NCBI GenBank assembly: GCA_964035795.1
Contig: OZ038321.1
Span: forward strand, 950,030 to 1,014,029
Direction: 5' to 3'
Length of the DNA stretch: 64,000 nt
Source of the DNA: Pterobdella sp. o SKG-2022
Taxonomy: Eukaryota > Annelida > Clitellata > Hirudinida > Piscicolidae
The notes beneath the pieces are model-generated. The model had not been told where the DNA came from. It ran no database searches and was given only the letters and a program-made list of their open reading frames with translations. The position numbers and the translations under genes were made by a program. Below are positions 32,796-45,309 of this stretch, piece after piece. The stretch's first letter is position 1. Every line of letters starts with the position of its first letter.

Positions 32796-34565
32796 TGTGT
32801 ATAAATACAGCTGTTTAACCATCAATTTTTTTTGTTTTTTTTTTATTTTTTTTTGATTTGTTATGATCTATATTTAGATTTTCAATGTGAATTAAATTTT
32901 AACTGTTGAAAACTTTTGATTTGGTTGAAAAGTTTAAAAGATTATTCGAGTTAAAATTTTCACGGAACTGAAAAATATATAAAATTCTTTTTTTTATAAA
33001 AAAAAGCTTCAACAACTTAATTTGGCTTAAAGCGGATTAGACGCTGAGAAAAATGGACACCAGAAATAACTTAAATCAAGATTCTGAGGCATTATTTGTG
33101 ACGTCAAAGTGACGTTTTGACTAAAATGCCGCCAAAAAATAGTTTTAAAAATCAATAAAAGCGAAAAATTTTTGAGTGCAAAGCGTTTGTTTTGCATAAA
33201 AAATTCCCAGGTGACAAGAAGGATGAAAAAGAAACAACTATTGTTGCTAGGTTTATGCGTGTTTGGGTATGTTTGTGTGTTCTTATGTATGTAGGTGTGA
33301 GGGTATGGATATGTGTGTATATATGTCTGTGTAATGATATGGATGTGTGTTTGTACGTGTATAGATATATATGTGTGTGAGAGTGTAGATACGTGTGCGC
33401 GTGTGTTGTTGGATCTGGACCTGACGTACACACAGATCAATATACCTACATACAAAAACTAAACGTTCCATCTGGAATCACTCACAGGCTTTGAGGCGTT
33501 TTCGTTGTTTGTTCAAAAATTTATTAACGTAGAAACATTCAAATCATTGGTATGTAGTTGAGTTTTAAACCGATGTTGGACAGTACAAAGATCAATCTGA
33601 TGTGACAGTTGGATGGGGATTCATTCATATATGGTTGACTTTGTAATCTCAGAAGGAACTCTTATTACCATGTAGATTTTTTGAAGTTTGGAAATATTGG
33701 AAACATGGACGGAGGTCTAGAGTGAGTTGGTTATTTATAAAAAAATTTATTGGCAGGGTACTCTGGAATACAAGAACATTATAAAATACAAGAATATTAT
33801 AAAATACAAGATTATTATAAAATACACGGATATTATAAAATACCCGAAGATTATAAAATACACGGATATCATAAAATACTATAAAATAGATTCAAGAAGA
33901 AATAGTTCATGAAAGATATTGAATATCTAAGTTTTTGATTCACTAAAATTATGAAAATTTTTAATAGACACAAAAAGCTTCCAATAGCTCTTACGCCATT
34001 TTTTTTGTCAAATCTATAATTATATTTACTAACAAATAAATAACTCGTCATTTTTAATGAAAATTAACCCAATAAATGTTAAATTATAAAAAAGATTTGA
34101 TAAAAATTAACTTCACTAAATATAAAAAATATTTTTCAATAATTAAATCAATAACCATTATGACTTAGTAATGACGTATTAATGACGTAGTTATAATGAC
34201 TTAGAATACTCTAAGCCAAATAGTGAAGGAAAAGAAGTATTTATCAACGTGTGTTAAGAAAATCAATATTGTGGGTTTGTTTTCCTCTTGATATGCAGTA
34301 GTTAAAAGTTCATAATATATGAATTTTGTAGATATAATAATAATTATATAAAAATAAATTAGCGAAATATAATAAAAACTTCATAAAAAATAACTCAACT
34401 AACTAATAACTACCCCATTAAATTACATTAAGTTACATTACATTAAGTTACGTTAAATTACATTACTAAGCCATGACACACCCAAGCTACAACAAAAAGC
34501 ATCAGCCTCATTGAACTATAGAGAAGTCCTAACACACAAACGCACACTTCCACAGAGCTTTACAG
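32796..34565. other. Spacer between CDC5L and dystrobrevin exons
   Basis: No exon for the 5' half of dystrobrevin was found. A (GT)-rich tract lies at about 33260-33410 and an 18-bp minisatellite at 33774-33892. TGACGTCAAAGTGACGTTTTG at 33100-33120 contains a CRE-like TGACGTCA. Confidence 0.5.
33774..33892 (+). repeat. 18-bp tandem minisatellite
   Basis: About six copies of a unit such as ATTATAAAATACAAGAAT, with substitutions between copies. The reading frame repeats every six codons and is a by-product. Confidence 0.85.
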
Positions 34566-37500
34566 AACCATCTGATTTTTTCTGACTACAATGACGAACA
34601 CACACTCATCTCGAGGTATGCCCAGCAGCTTAAGAGCTTCCAGGAGCTGGTCTGTTTACAACTGTGTTGGTTTGATAAGGAGTTGAGAATCAATTAAATT
34701 ATAAAATAATAAAAATAATAATAATATAATAAATTATGAAAAAATAAATCATGTGTTGTAGGAAAATTGAAATAGAGATGATATAAAAAATAAAATTATA
34801 AATCTAAAAATAAATATAATTATAAATTGTGATAAATGACTTTTCAAGCTGTCTCTTGAGAAATGCATTGAAATTCTCATATAATCAATAATACATAAAG
34901 ATGCCTCTGAAAAATAATTTAAAATATTTGTCATATAAGTCTCATAATGCCACGGGTTTTAATGGTCGAACCCGAAGGTACCTACTTCAAATCCCGGTCA
35001 AAGATTATGTTCAGTTATAAATTGTTTTTATTACAAAGTTTGTTAATTTAGAATCACCTAATTCGTGTGAAGCGCTATAAGTTTTGATTTTTCTTATTCA
35101 TTGCTTTCAACCTTCTTAAAAGTATCTTTTATTATTTTTTAGTCCAACCCTCTACAAGAAAAGCAGAACCTGGTGTCTCAATTGGAAGCTAAAAATAGGT
35201 GGATATTTATAGAACTGAGATTGGTAAAATCTGGAAAGTATATAAAAAAAATTGAATATTTGTATATTTATATAAAAGTTTTGAATATTTTTATATATAA
35301 ATAAAATATTTAAATATATAAAAATATGTTAAATTGATTTTTATAATGTAATCACTAGGTGATTATAAATAAAAAGTGAAAAAATAAAATTAAATACACA
35401 GAGAAATGCAGCTTGAAATCATCCGTCTACAACACCAACAACAACAACAACAACAACAACACCAACAACAACAACAAAAAGAAAAATTCAACAGCCAAAT
35501 CTACCAACAACAACAGCAACAACAAAAAAATAATGTTGACGAAAACCTTCTGCAACAAATCAAAATGTTGCGGCAACACCAAGGAGACCTGGAAAGAAGG
35601 ATGAAAGGTCTCCAAGGATCGAGGTCAGGTCTCATTCAACAGCTGGAAGAACTTATGAAGACGCTGAATGTAGGTTCGATTTGACCTCTGATTTCACTAT
35701 CCGTTTTGACCTCTGTCTTGACCTCCATTTTGACCTCTATTTTGATCTCTGCTTTGACCTCTGTTTATACTTCCGTTTTGTGTTTTTTTGAAGTTTCATC
35801 TGAATGGGTTTCAACTCCTTTTTCTTCATTTTGTTGGACTGTTTCTTATTTGGTTTTCAACTGAAATCATTTTTTTGATACTTTTCGTTTTGCATGGCAG
35901 ATTTCTAAATTTTAAAAACTTAGATTTTATCCCTTGTCTTAAAGGATTTCACATCTTAAATAGCTTTTGCATCTAATAAAACTTTGATATTTTTTAAGAT
36001 TTTCGGTAAATCCTCATTTTTTTTTCAAGACAAAAAATTTTGGCAGTTTTGAAATTTTATTTTTTATCTGACGATATTTGAGATGTTTGAGAAAACAAGT
36101 TTAAAAAAATGAAAGTTTTTTGAAACCGTATTGGGATTTCTAGGCAACATAGGGATGCCAAAAAAACATTGAATATAACTAAATTTCATTAAAACCAATA
36201 CTTTTGATACCACCGCAACCTGAGTAAACTTAACCAACTCTCCCCTCCACACAGACCCAAAACAGCGTCCACCCAACAATGTGCAGTCCTAACCCCTCCC
36301 TCAAAAATAACATAATTGTCGAATCCAGCTTCCCATTCTACCCCGATAATAATTTAGCAGATGGTCCATCTATGATGCCCTTCAAACATCACCTTATGAT
36401 GCAAGAGATGTTGAAAAACCCACCCATAATGCCCCCCTTTATCTCCCAAAAAATTCCAGTTTCCCATATTTTAAGACAACTACAACACCAGCAATACGCA
36501 ACGATGCCAATCCAGCTCCAGAACGAACCCAACCCCTCTTTCAAAACACCCCAGCCCCAAACCCTACCCTCCAAGCTCATCAACCAACCTCCAGTCAACA
36601 ACTTAAACCCCATGAACTACTCCTTCGGCAGCCATTTCCACCAGGCTTTCAACCACCAAAAACCCAACGCCTACGGAACTGTTCTCCATAACAACCTTCT
36701 CAACGCCACAGATGACCTTGCCAACGTTATGACGACACTGGTCGATGAAATGAACATGGGTGCTTTTTGTTTTTTAGTGATGAAAAAATAATGAAGAGCA
36801 AAAAAAATGAGTGAAACAATGATAATAATAGTAAAAATATCAAAAAAATTTATTGTTGAAAAAACAAAAAATTCATGACAACAGAACTGAACATAAAAGT
36901 GGCGCAATACGAGAGCAAGATGGACCACAATGACATGCCCAGAGAAACTCATCTTTTTGTGCCCGATCCCTCCCCTTAGTAATAATAATAATATTATTAT
37001 TCATATCATTATTATTTATATTATTATTACTTATATTATTTTTTTATCATTAATAGAATAATGAATTTCACGAGCCACAATAAAAAATGATTTACAAGCA
37101 CTATTCATTTTTATAAAATACCAAGCTTTTCCTTAACAAAGTAACATTTCCAAGCCATTTTTTATCCCTCATCATCATTTCTGTTAATGTTATCAAAATC
37201 AGTCTTTTTATTCCTATTATGATTATTATTATTTATGTTATTATAGTACTGATGATAAGGATACTCATGCAGTTACGATCCCAACACCACCACCTCCTCA
37301 CACAACTCCACCAACAATGACAGATCATTCAGGATCTCCCAAGTCAATGAATATTATCATTTTTATTTATATTATTATTCTTCTTATTATTTTTATTGTT
37401 TTTTTCTTCACTTTTATTTTGTTTATTACTATCATCAATATAATAGAAACAAACACTAAGGTTTATTGAGAAACTTAAGACACGAAGTTTTTTGTAAGAG

Positions 37501-37964
37501 TATCTTACATTATCCCTAGATAATCTTGGTGTTTTAAGTTTCTCAATAAACCTTAGTGTTTGTTTCTAGTATACTGATTTTCGGCTATTTCACATCAACA
37601 CTATTGATGATAATGTTATTATATTTGATTTTTTCTAATGAATCATATTTAAAAATAATTTCTCGTAATATCATAACTAGCCTTTCATGCTTATATCATT
37701 ATTTTTACTATTATTTGTCATAAATGATATTATTATCTTTTTATTATTAATCTTATTCTTGCTTTTATTATTATTTTTTTATCTCAGCCCTTATCATTCA
37801 CCAAATCATCAACATCCTCTTCTCAGAAACCAAACGGCGCAAAAGTCCCAACAACAGAAGCCACTTTAGGCAGCAGGGATGACAAAGACGAGATGAAGGA
37901 AGTGGAAAACAACACATCAAGCAACGAGGGTGAAGATAGACACGAGAACTATGATCTTTCATGA
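34566..37964 (+). CDS. Dystrobrevin, C-terminal exons only
   Basis: Dystrobrevins bind dystrophin and syntrophins in the dystrophin-associated complex under the plasma membrane. Exons seen: 34566-34649 (NDEHTLISRYAQQL), 35143-35198 (QNLVSQLEAKNR), 35402-35669 and 36255-36759, with a probable last exon 37788-37964 (TGA). Exon 3 is the second coiled coil: polyglutamine from CAA repeats, then QIKMLRQHQGDLERRM and LIQQLEELMKTLN, closely following dystrobrevin's C-terminal coiled coil. Exon 4 is Pro/Asn/Met-rich and ends DDLANVMTTLVDEMN, matching the family's last conserved helix. The first four exons join in phase. Exon 4 ends in phase 1 and the last exon fits phase 0 if a small exon near 37274-37350 is included; this junction is not settled. 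The EF-hand and ZZ domains that should precede are absent from the 1.8 kb back to CDC5L. Confidence 0.8.
35422..35530 (+). repeat. (CAA)n coding repeat in dystrobrevin exon
   Basis: Two CAA-rich tracts (about 35430-35476 and 35505-35527) encode glutamine runs within the coiled-coil exon. The frame is the gene's frame and the tracts are interrupted by CAC and AAA codons. Confidence 0.9.
35683..35775 (+). repeat. TTTTGACCTCTG short tandem repeat
   Basis: About seven imperfect copies of a 12-13 bp unit (TTTTGACCTCTG) lie immediately downstream of the dystrobrevin exon 3 donor. Confidence 0.8.
37446..37566. mobile_element. Perfect foldback hairpin, 37-bp arms
   Basis: Arms 37446-37482 and 37530-37566 are exact reverse complements (each contains CACTAAGGTTTATTGAGAAA or its complement). 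The loop includes CGAAGTTTTTTGTAAGAG, a worn version of the AAGCTTTTCG core, so it belongs with the hairpin family. It lies in a probable intron of the dystrobrevin gene. Confidence 0.88.
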
Positions 37965-39205
37965 TTTTTGAGTTGAGGGTGCAAGATCAGATATATAATG
38001 AGTTCGAAGATTTCAGATTTAATTTTTGTGAAGATTTAAATCCACTTTTAGTCGTGACGTTTCATGAAAGTTCAAAGTTCAAGGGCATTCAAAATTCGAC
38101 ATTTGACCTTTATACAATGGAAAATTCTTGTTTGCATCAGCCAATCAGAACTCACGATTCTCTTCATTTACAAGCTGTTTCATTTAAATTGGGCTCTACA
38201 AAAGTGACGTTTAAAAAAAATTCAATTTGAAATTAATTTTGAAAATTGACATTTTAAAAGAGAATCTAAATTTAAATATTGACATTTTAAAATGGAATTC
38301 ACGTTAAAATTTTGAAAACTGACATTAAAATTATTTTCACACCTGCAAATTCTCGCATTCAAATTAACTTTTACACCAAATTCAACTTTCCATCAGAAGC
38401 TTGCCTCTTACTTTTTTAAACTTTAGACATAAGGTAGTATTCTGATTGAGTAGGTGTTTAGAAAACAAATTTAAACATTCTTCAATTATCCGCCATGTTT
38501 TCGGTTTGAGAACCAATAAAAATTCAAATTTTCATTACAATACAAAGTATCACAATATGTTAAATTCTGACCGCTCTAAACTAATCTACCATACGACCTG
38601 AATATAATAGAAATAGTTACATTAGTAAGTAAGGTGATATCTTTATAATAACCTGCCTAGTGAATTATGATAAAGTTCAATTTTTCGAAAATTTTAGTTT
38701 TTTTGAAAAAATATATGTATCTAAAATTTCCCTCATTTTACGATAAAAATCAAAAAAATAACCTGCCTTAAAAAAATTTATGGTTGGAGTATTTTTATAT
38801 TTTATTATATAACAAAAGATTTTAAAACACTTGAAACTTTTGCTGAAATCTCATACTCCAAACTAAAAGGCAGCGCTTTGTGGTGTTTAAAAGTAACCAT
38901 GACAACGTACACTTGTTTTTCTTCATTATTATAGCAATAACTCTGAAGTGAATTTTTCAAACTCAAATATTAGTCAAAATCAATCAATTATCGCACTGCA
39001 TTGTCAAATTTAGAAGCTAGAATCTTTCCACAAAAAAATATTCGTATATTTATGGGAAAGATATCTGGTTTAAAATGATCTATACAACAAAAATAAACAA
39101 AATTAATACTAATACTACTGGTAACAATTAAAATAACGAAAAAATGATAATATAAACAAAAAAATAATAATTAATATATTAATAATAATAATTTTATTAC
39201 CACCC
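37965..39205. other. Intergenic sequence, no gene seen
   Basis: Imperfect repeats of TTGAAAATTGACATTTTAAA occur at 38240-38330. No exon was recognised. Confidence 0.5.
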
Positions 39206-39549
39206 AACAATGGCTTTCGCGCCAACAAACATGGCGGCAGCCAGAGAGAAGAAGGTGGTGTGTAAAAAGACATCATTTGGTTAGAGTTTTGCATTCGTTT
39301 TAATAATATTATTGAAATAATTGATAATTCAATCAAATTATATTCTAAATTTAATTAATTATTCATTTTAATAAAACTCTCAAGCACCTACCCATGTCGT
39401 CGTTTATGGCTAATGAGGCCAGTTTTCACTCTGAAAAGTCGAGAACTATATATGCTGCCCATATAAACAGATTTAAATAATAAAAACAATAATAATGAAA
39501 TTTTAAGAATAATAATAGAAAAAAAAAATAATAAAAATAATAAAAACAG

Positions 39550-41023
39550 ACGAAGAAGTGCTAAAAGCTGACAGCATACCATCCCACGTCAACAGAGCCT
39601 TTCTCCTCAGAGCTGGTCTCACAAAGTGGGTGTTGGTGTCTGATTATAGTAATTAGTAAGCAAGTCGATCATTTGATCTCCCCTATCTGGGAGTTTGGTT
39701 GCGCAAGGGATTGGTTCCACAGGGCGCTACTGCATTTGGGTATTAGATTTGAAATTGTATTAGTCCTTGAGGTTTTGTTTGTTATGTTGGTTTGGCATTA
39801 TGTTATACATCGTTGAAGCTTGTGTTTATAATGAAGATTTAATATTATATGATCATATATATCGATATTAAATAATTTATCTCTGAAAATCTATTTTTAG
39901 ACACATTTCCAAAAATTTTTTAAAATTTCCAAAAAGGAAAAACAATGAAGAAAAATTAAAATCGTCAAAAATCGATTCGTTCAACAAGGTTCTTAAGAAG
40001 CTTCGAGAAAAAGAAATCAAAAACAAGATTCTAGAAAGATCTGTCATCAATGACGTCACAGCTTTGAGAGAGAAACTCAGTGAGAAAGTGCAAAGTCGAA
40101 GGTAGGTGGGTTAAATGTAGTAGTGGTAATAATAACAATAATAACAATAATAAAGAGAATAATAATGATAAAATAATAATATAAAAATATACAAAGAAAA
40201 AAAATATTGGCGATTAAGATAACTATTAATATGAATAAATATGGCTATAATTTGAGAAAAATATTAATAAAAACAACAAAAATGTAACAAAGACAAGAAG
40301 AGGCTGAGAGGGAGCGGCAGTACAAGGAGGAAGTGAGAATGTTGGAAGGGAGGGTACTTCAGAGACCATTGTTGTTTGAGCAGCTTATTGTTGTTGGTGT
40401 TGTTTTTGTTATTATTGTTAAGATGATTATTATTATTTCCATGATTATTATAATTGTTATTTATCAACCTCAACATTATCGCTCGAGTAGATCCCACCAC
40501 TACTACACCACACCATACCCTCATCAACACCACACCACACTCCTCTACCACATCACACCCCGGCCCAATTTTTTCACACTTTTTTACCACTATTCTCAAA
40601 CTACCCCATCTCTTATTGACATCAACATCATCCCCCTTCTCACCACAATATCATCATCACTATCACCCTTTTTTATCCCACCATCACATCACCACACTTC
40701 AACACGTCCCCTTTCCCCAGAGACAAGCGAGAGAGAAGGCAGAACAAATTCATAGGGGCATTCTTGAGGAACACAACGTCGAGCTTAGCGACATCTATCG
40801 ATCGAAGATATTAACTGAAAATTTTACAATCGATAAATATAAAAATGACAATAACAACAATAATTATAACAGCATTGGAAAAAATGAAAACAAAGATAAA
40901 AAAGAGAATAATAAAACCAAAAGTTCAACTAGTAACGATACATCAAGACCAGAAAAGGAAAAAGACAGCTCTGAAGATTTTGCAGACAACTTTTTCGAGT
41001 TGAATTATGGCAAGAGAGGATGA
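39550..41023 (+). CDS. Coiled-coil protein, unrecognised (5' end uncertain)
   Basis: Exons 39550-39625, 39901-40101, 40293-40353 and 40721-41023 (TGA) join with matching phases and encode about 213 residues. The order is DEEVLKADSIPSHVNRAFLL, then KKLREKEIKNKILERS, REKLSEKVQSR, EEAERERQYKEEV and REKAEQIHRGILEEHN: highly charged and predicted coiled coil. After these comes an Asn/Lys-rich low-complexity tail ending FADNFFELNYGKRG. A first exon may start at ATG 39210 or 39231 (MAAAREKK, donor at 39254/39255), but it ends in phase 0 while exon 39550 needs phase 1, so a further small exon or another start must exist. I do not recognise the family. Basal body, cilium or cytoskeletal proteins often look like this, but that is a guess. 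The intron at 39626-39900 contains a SINE remnant on minus. Confidence 0.65.
39640..39760 (-). repeat. SINE remnant (body type 1), inverted
   Basis: On the minus strand GTAGCGCCCTGTGG, then GCAACCAAACTCCCAGATAG and GGGAGATC follow the type 1 body layout (GCGCCCTGTGAAA, AACGAAACCCCAATGTGGGG). No box A or B was recognised. Confidence 0.55.
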
Positions 41024-42530
41024 CTCGAGTGATATTTAAATGTTTGTCTTGTTGTAAAAGTTGCGGAAGGAATGGTTCGTGTCGTATTTGATGTTTGAAA
41101 TATATTTGATATTTATCTTTTTCAATGATGATAATTTCATTTTCTCAAATTTGCCACAATCGAATTCATGAGGTGTGTTAAAACCATGAGTGCCTCAAGG
41201 AGTGAGTAAGTCGAAGGCTGAGTTTAATGAAATAAAATAATCATAATTTTTAACGACAGAATAAATGAAATTAATTCAAAAATAATTTTTTTTATTTGAT
41301 AATTTTTTAAACGTGTTGACCATCCTTTCAAAATGGCGTAATGAAGTAACAAAGTCGAATTTATTCAACAAAAGAACAGTTTACATACAACAAAATCTCA
41401 AGAAACTATAGCAACAACAATCAGAAAAAACGCAAAATTAATTCTTTTTATATTAAATTTTATTATTATTGTATTAAAATAAGGATAAAATCTTATTACT
41501 AGTATTGTTATTGTTATTTTATATAATATGTGAAAATTATCATCGTTCTCCCTATAAACCATAGTTAATGGAAGCGAGGGTATCTGGTAATGTTTAAACT
41601 TAATTAACTTTTATGCCCAAGTATATGCGATTTATATTTCAATTAAAATGGCTTTCAAAATGGTGGAAGCAAAAATGAAAAATTAAAAAAAAATAAACGA
41701 AAAACATAAAACCAATAATTTAGTGAGCGATGGTAGAGAAATTGAAGTACACAACTTTTGAAAAAGTATCAAAGATCATGATTTAGAATAAAACGCTAGA
41801 AAATGTTCAAAAGTGGAATTTTAAAAAGTAAATTTAAACCCAAAACGTTTTTGTAATAGCCGCATGATTATGTAATTACATAATAAAAAAACAACAATGA
41901 TAATAAAATTTCAAGCATGGTCTGAATGAATATTGAAAAACAATACCAAAAACAAAAAAATCAATAACAACAAAAATCTCAAAAAAAATAAAAAAATAAT
42001 AATAACGCGAAAAGAAAAAATATTAATGATAAAAAAAACTAAAATAAAAGATAATAAATATAATACTAAATGGTAAACATCAATTTTAATTTCAAGAGTG
42101 ACGTCATAAATAATTTAGGAATAAATAACAAAGATAGAAGTTGGAAACAAAGGAAGGAATAAACACATTTGGAGAACAAAAAATATAGTGAGACAGCTAA
42201 AAATGTCAAGTTGAACAATGGAGACATTATTAGCAGTATTAAAAGATGGAAAAATCGATATAAATTATTATGAATTTAAATATTTTATAAAAAATAAATG
42301 TCAAACAGATATATAACTTATATAAATTTTAAAAAATTGAAATATATTTTCCAAGTGAAAATTAATAAATATATTATTTATATAAATATATATATATTTT
42401 GAAAAATAAATAAATAAAATAAAAAATCTCATAATAATATAAAATTAATAGAGATTAGGACAGGTGTTCCAATTGGCATGTGGAGGCTGGATTACATAAA
42501 GAGATTTTATATAAACGAAAGTTTTTTGAT
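41024..42530. other. AT-rich intergenic sequence
   Basis: No gene was recognised. Runs of ATAAT and (TA) tracts increase from 41880 onward. Confidence 0.5.
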
Positions 42531-42581
42531 ACATTTATTTAAAAAAAACTAAAATTTTCGATGAGTACAACCTTATCATAA

Positions 42582-43109
42582 ATCATTAGTAGTGACCTGG
42601 ATGAGCTCAATGTTGAGCATTTCAAGAAATGCTTAAAGGGAATTGGATGGTTGCAGAAGTACGTGGCTGATAGCTCTCCTAAAGTAGATGTACTTCGGGT
42701 AATTAAGGAGCTGGAAGGTGCAACTGGAGCCGAGATGATAAAGTTCAGATTTGACTCTTTGCTGAATAATAAAGGGAATTCCTTATTATTTAGGAGTGCT
42801 AAGAACATGGTGTTTGCCATGCGTTGGCTACTCTTGAGTGACACAGAGAAAAAACAAATGAAGATCTGAAAGATTAGAAACAACTCAGAGATAACGTATA
42901 GAGCTCCTCCTCCCCTCAACATGTCGCTTCGTGCAGCTTCAAACTGCATAGAATACATTGACACTCCAAGGCTGAAATGTAACTGTATTTATGTCTTGAA
43001 GCTAAGTTCCTTTATCGCAGGGAATAAGGTTCATAGGAAGCTGTTTGAGAAATATGAGGAGGTCCAAATCAATGAACCTACTGCCTTTATCCACGTTAAT
43101 GATAATTGA
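42582..43109 (+). pseudogene. Unrecognised ORF with one in-frame stop, virus-like context
   Basis: One frame is open from 42582 to the terminator at 43107-43109 except for a TGA at 42867-42869, about 175 codons in all. Codon use is much less AT-biased than the surroundings. The first part is helical and charged (KELEGATGAEMIKFRFDSLL); the second has two close cysteines (LKCNCIYVLKL). I do not recognise it. There is no intron and no host-gene similarity that I can see, and a probable viral relic lies 2 kb away, so it may be a captured viral or transposon gene. A host retrocopy is possible. Function unknown. Confidence 0.4.
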
Positions 43110-43206
43110 TATTATAGGTCAGCTACATTTTACTTAACAGTTGTTAGTAGTTTCATTCCATATAGTCATCTTTTCTAATTGTTAGGTTTATTGTACATAA
43201 GGCCAT

Positions 43207-43311
<105 letters not shown>

Positions 43312-44529
43312 TTTTTATAAATATAGTTATGTCTCCATTATTTTATTAACTGAATGTTATAGATTTCTAAAAAAGACTACTAATGATTTATGATAAGGTT
43401 GTACTTATTGAAAATTTTAGTTTTATTTATATTTATAAATGCATCAAAAAATTCCTCAAAAAAAATTGAAAATAAAAAGTTATTCAAATAATATTAAAAA
43501 AAAAAATACATAAGATGTTCTTAAAAAATAAACGAAAATTTTAAGAAAATGAAAATTTAAATTGAAAAAAAAATAAATATAATAATAATGAAAAATATAA
43601 TAATAAAAAAAGAATAAAAATAATAATAATCATATAGAAAACAATAACTGTTGGAAACAACATTTTTAAAATTGATGAAAAGCTGATGATGAAATGAAGG
43701 ATGATGAGATGAAAGAATAGAAATTGAATCGAATTCATAAAATAAATTAATATATCAAAAAAATAAATAAATAAAAATAATAATCATAATAACAACAATA
43801 ATCTCTGCACTGAGACAAAACAAACTGAAACTCCTCCCCCAAATCATCAATCAATCTTTCAAACCAGCCTATCTTAACCCAGTCTAACCCCCTATGGGCC
43901 CGCCATCGGGTTTAAGCTCCATAGGTCTTCACAACTCAAAAAAGCTTCAATTATGCTCCAAATTTAATACTAATTATTGTAGCAAATTTGTTTGTAAATT
44001 GTGCGCTATAGAAATTCTAATTATTTTAATAATCTTATAATTTAAAATTGTATAACTGTTAAATTAAAAATTAAAATTACGGATAAGATTGAAGTGGCGT
44101 TAACTTCATGAGTTCCTAGACCACAAAATTATTATACAAAAAGGAAACAGGTTCAACTTCATAGGGGACATATACTTTATAGTTAAAATTCAAAATTAAA
44201 TCCACTTTTATAAAAAGTCTGTTTACATAATTAAGTCTAATATTATAATTACGTCAAATTACATAATTAAATAAAAATAAATAAATCAAATAACACAAAT
44301 AACTAATTATACAGCTGGTAAAATTAATTAGTTTAGTCTGATCTGGTTGCTAATCTCACAGTTAACCATAAGTCCAAGTGCATCTGACTCCAACCCAACA
44401 AGAGGGTCTACCTTCGATGCAACTGGGTGCTTGAAGATTGTTAAGATTTCATACTGTATGTGGTTTGAATGCCTATCGGGTTTGAAAAGAATATATAATT
44501 AAAAAAATAATAATAGTGATAATAATAAT

Positions 44530-44823
44530 AATAAATATTGATGAAGGTAAATAATAATAATAATAAATATTGATGAAGGTAAATAATAATAATAATAAAT
44601 ATTGATGAAGGTAAATAATAATAATAATAAATATTGATGAAGGTAAATAATAATAATAATAAATATTGATGAAGGTAAATAATAATAATAATAAATATTG
44701 ATGAAGGTAAATAATAATAATAATAAATATTGATGAAGGTAAATAATAATAATAATAAATATTGATGAAGGTAAATAATAATAATAATAAATATTGATGA
44801 AGGTAAATAATAATAATAATAAT
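44530..44823. repeat. 32-bp minisatellite, about nine copies
   Basis: The unit contains ATATTGATGAAGGTAAATAA followed by four TAA-type triplets, total 32 bp, nearly identical in every copy. Because 32 is not a multiple of three, all frames cycle, and the minus strand stays open throughout as an artefact. Confidence 0.95.
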
Positions 44824-44900
44824 GTATATAAAACCTGGCTACAATCGGACTTGAAAATATATGGGGTAGCATTATCGTCTAAAAAGAACGACCATTAATA
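44823..44900 (-). repeat. tRNA-like SINE remnant
   Basis: On minus, TTCAAGTCCGATTGTAGCCAGG resembles a box B region; 50745-50815 is related (GAGTTCGATTCTAGCCAGAT on minus). Both are followed by AAT/ATT repeats. Confidence 0.4.
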
Positions 44901-45054
44901 ACAATAAAAATAATAAGAAAAACAATAACAAAAATAATAATAGCAATAAAATCTAAAAAATATTCTAAAATTGCACAGTTTTCAATCTAATATGCTAAAA
45001 AACAAAGAAAACAATTTCCACAGTTTCAACATCAATTTATGGCAAAAAATTTGT

Positions 45055-45119
45055 ACATTTATTGAGAGATAAAACAGCTATAATTGTCGATAAGTTTAGC
45101 CTTATCATGAAACATTAGC
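45055..45119 (+). repeat. Single arm of the 42.5-kb inverted-repeat family
   Basis: TACATTTATTGAGAGATAAA, then GATAAGTTTAGCCTTATCAT and GAAACATTAGC match the left arm at 42531-42595. It lies about 190 bp upstream of the nucleoprotein-like relic. No inverted partner was found downstream to 47.2 kb. Confidence 0.7.
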
Positions 45120-45309
45120 GGAAAAAAAGTTATTCAGTAACTATGGTTATGGAGCAGTTTAAACAAAGACTATAGGTAACAAAATTTGGTTATTAACTAA
45201 TTTAGGAACAACTTATTTTCCAATACCATTATTTCAATGTTGATTTTATAATTGTCTATGTAATTATGTAATCTAAAGTTAAAAGGATTATCTTTAAAAA
45301 ATAATGGAG

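Noticed and set aside
33027..33471. His/Thr/Tyr-rich ORFs near 33.3 kb
   Set aside because: Derived from a (GT/GTGTAT)-rich tract.
44441..44872. 143-residue periodic minus-strand ORF
   Set aside because: Artefact of the 32-bp minisatellite cycling through all frames.
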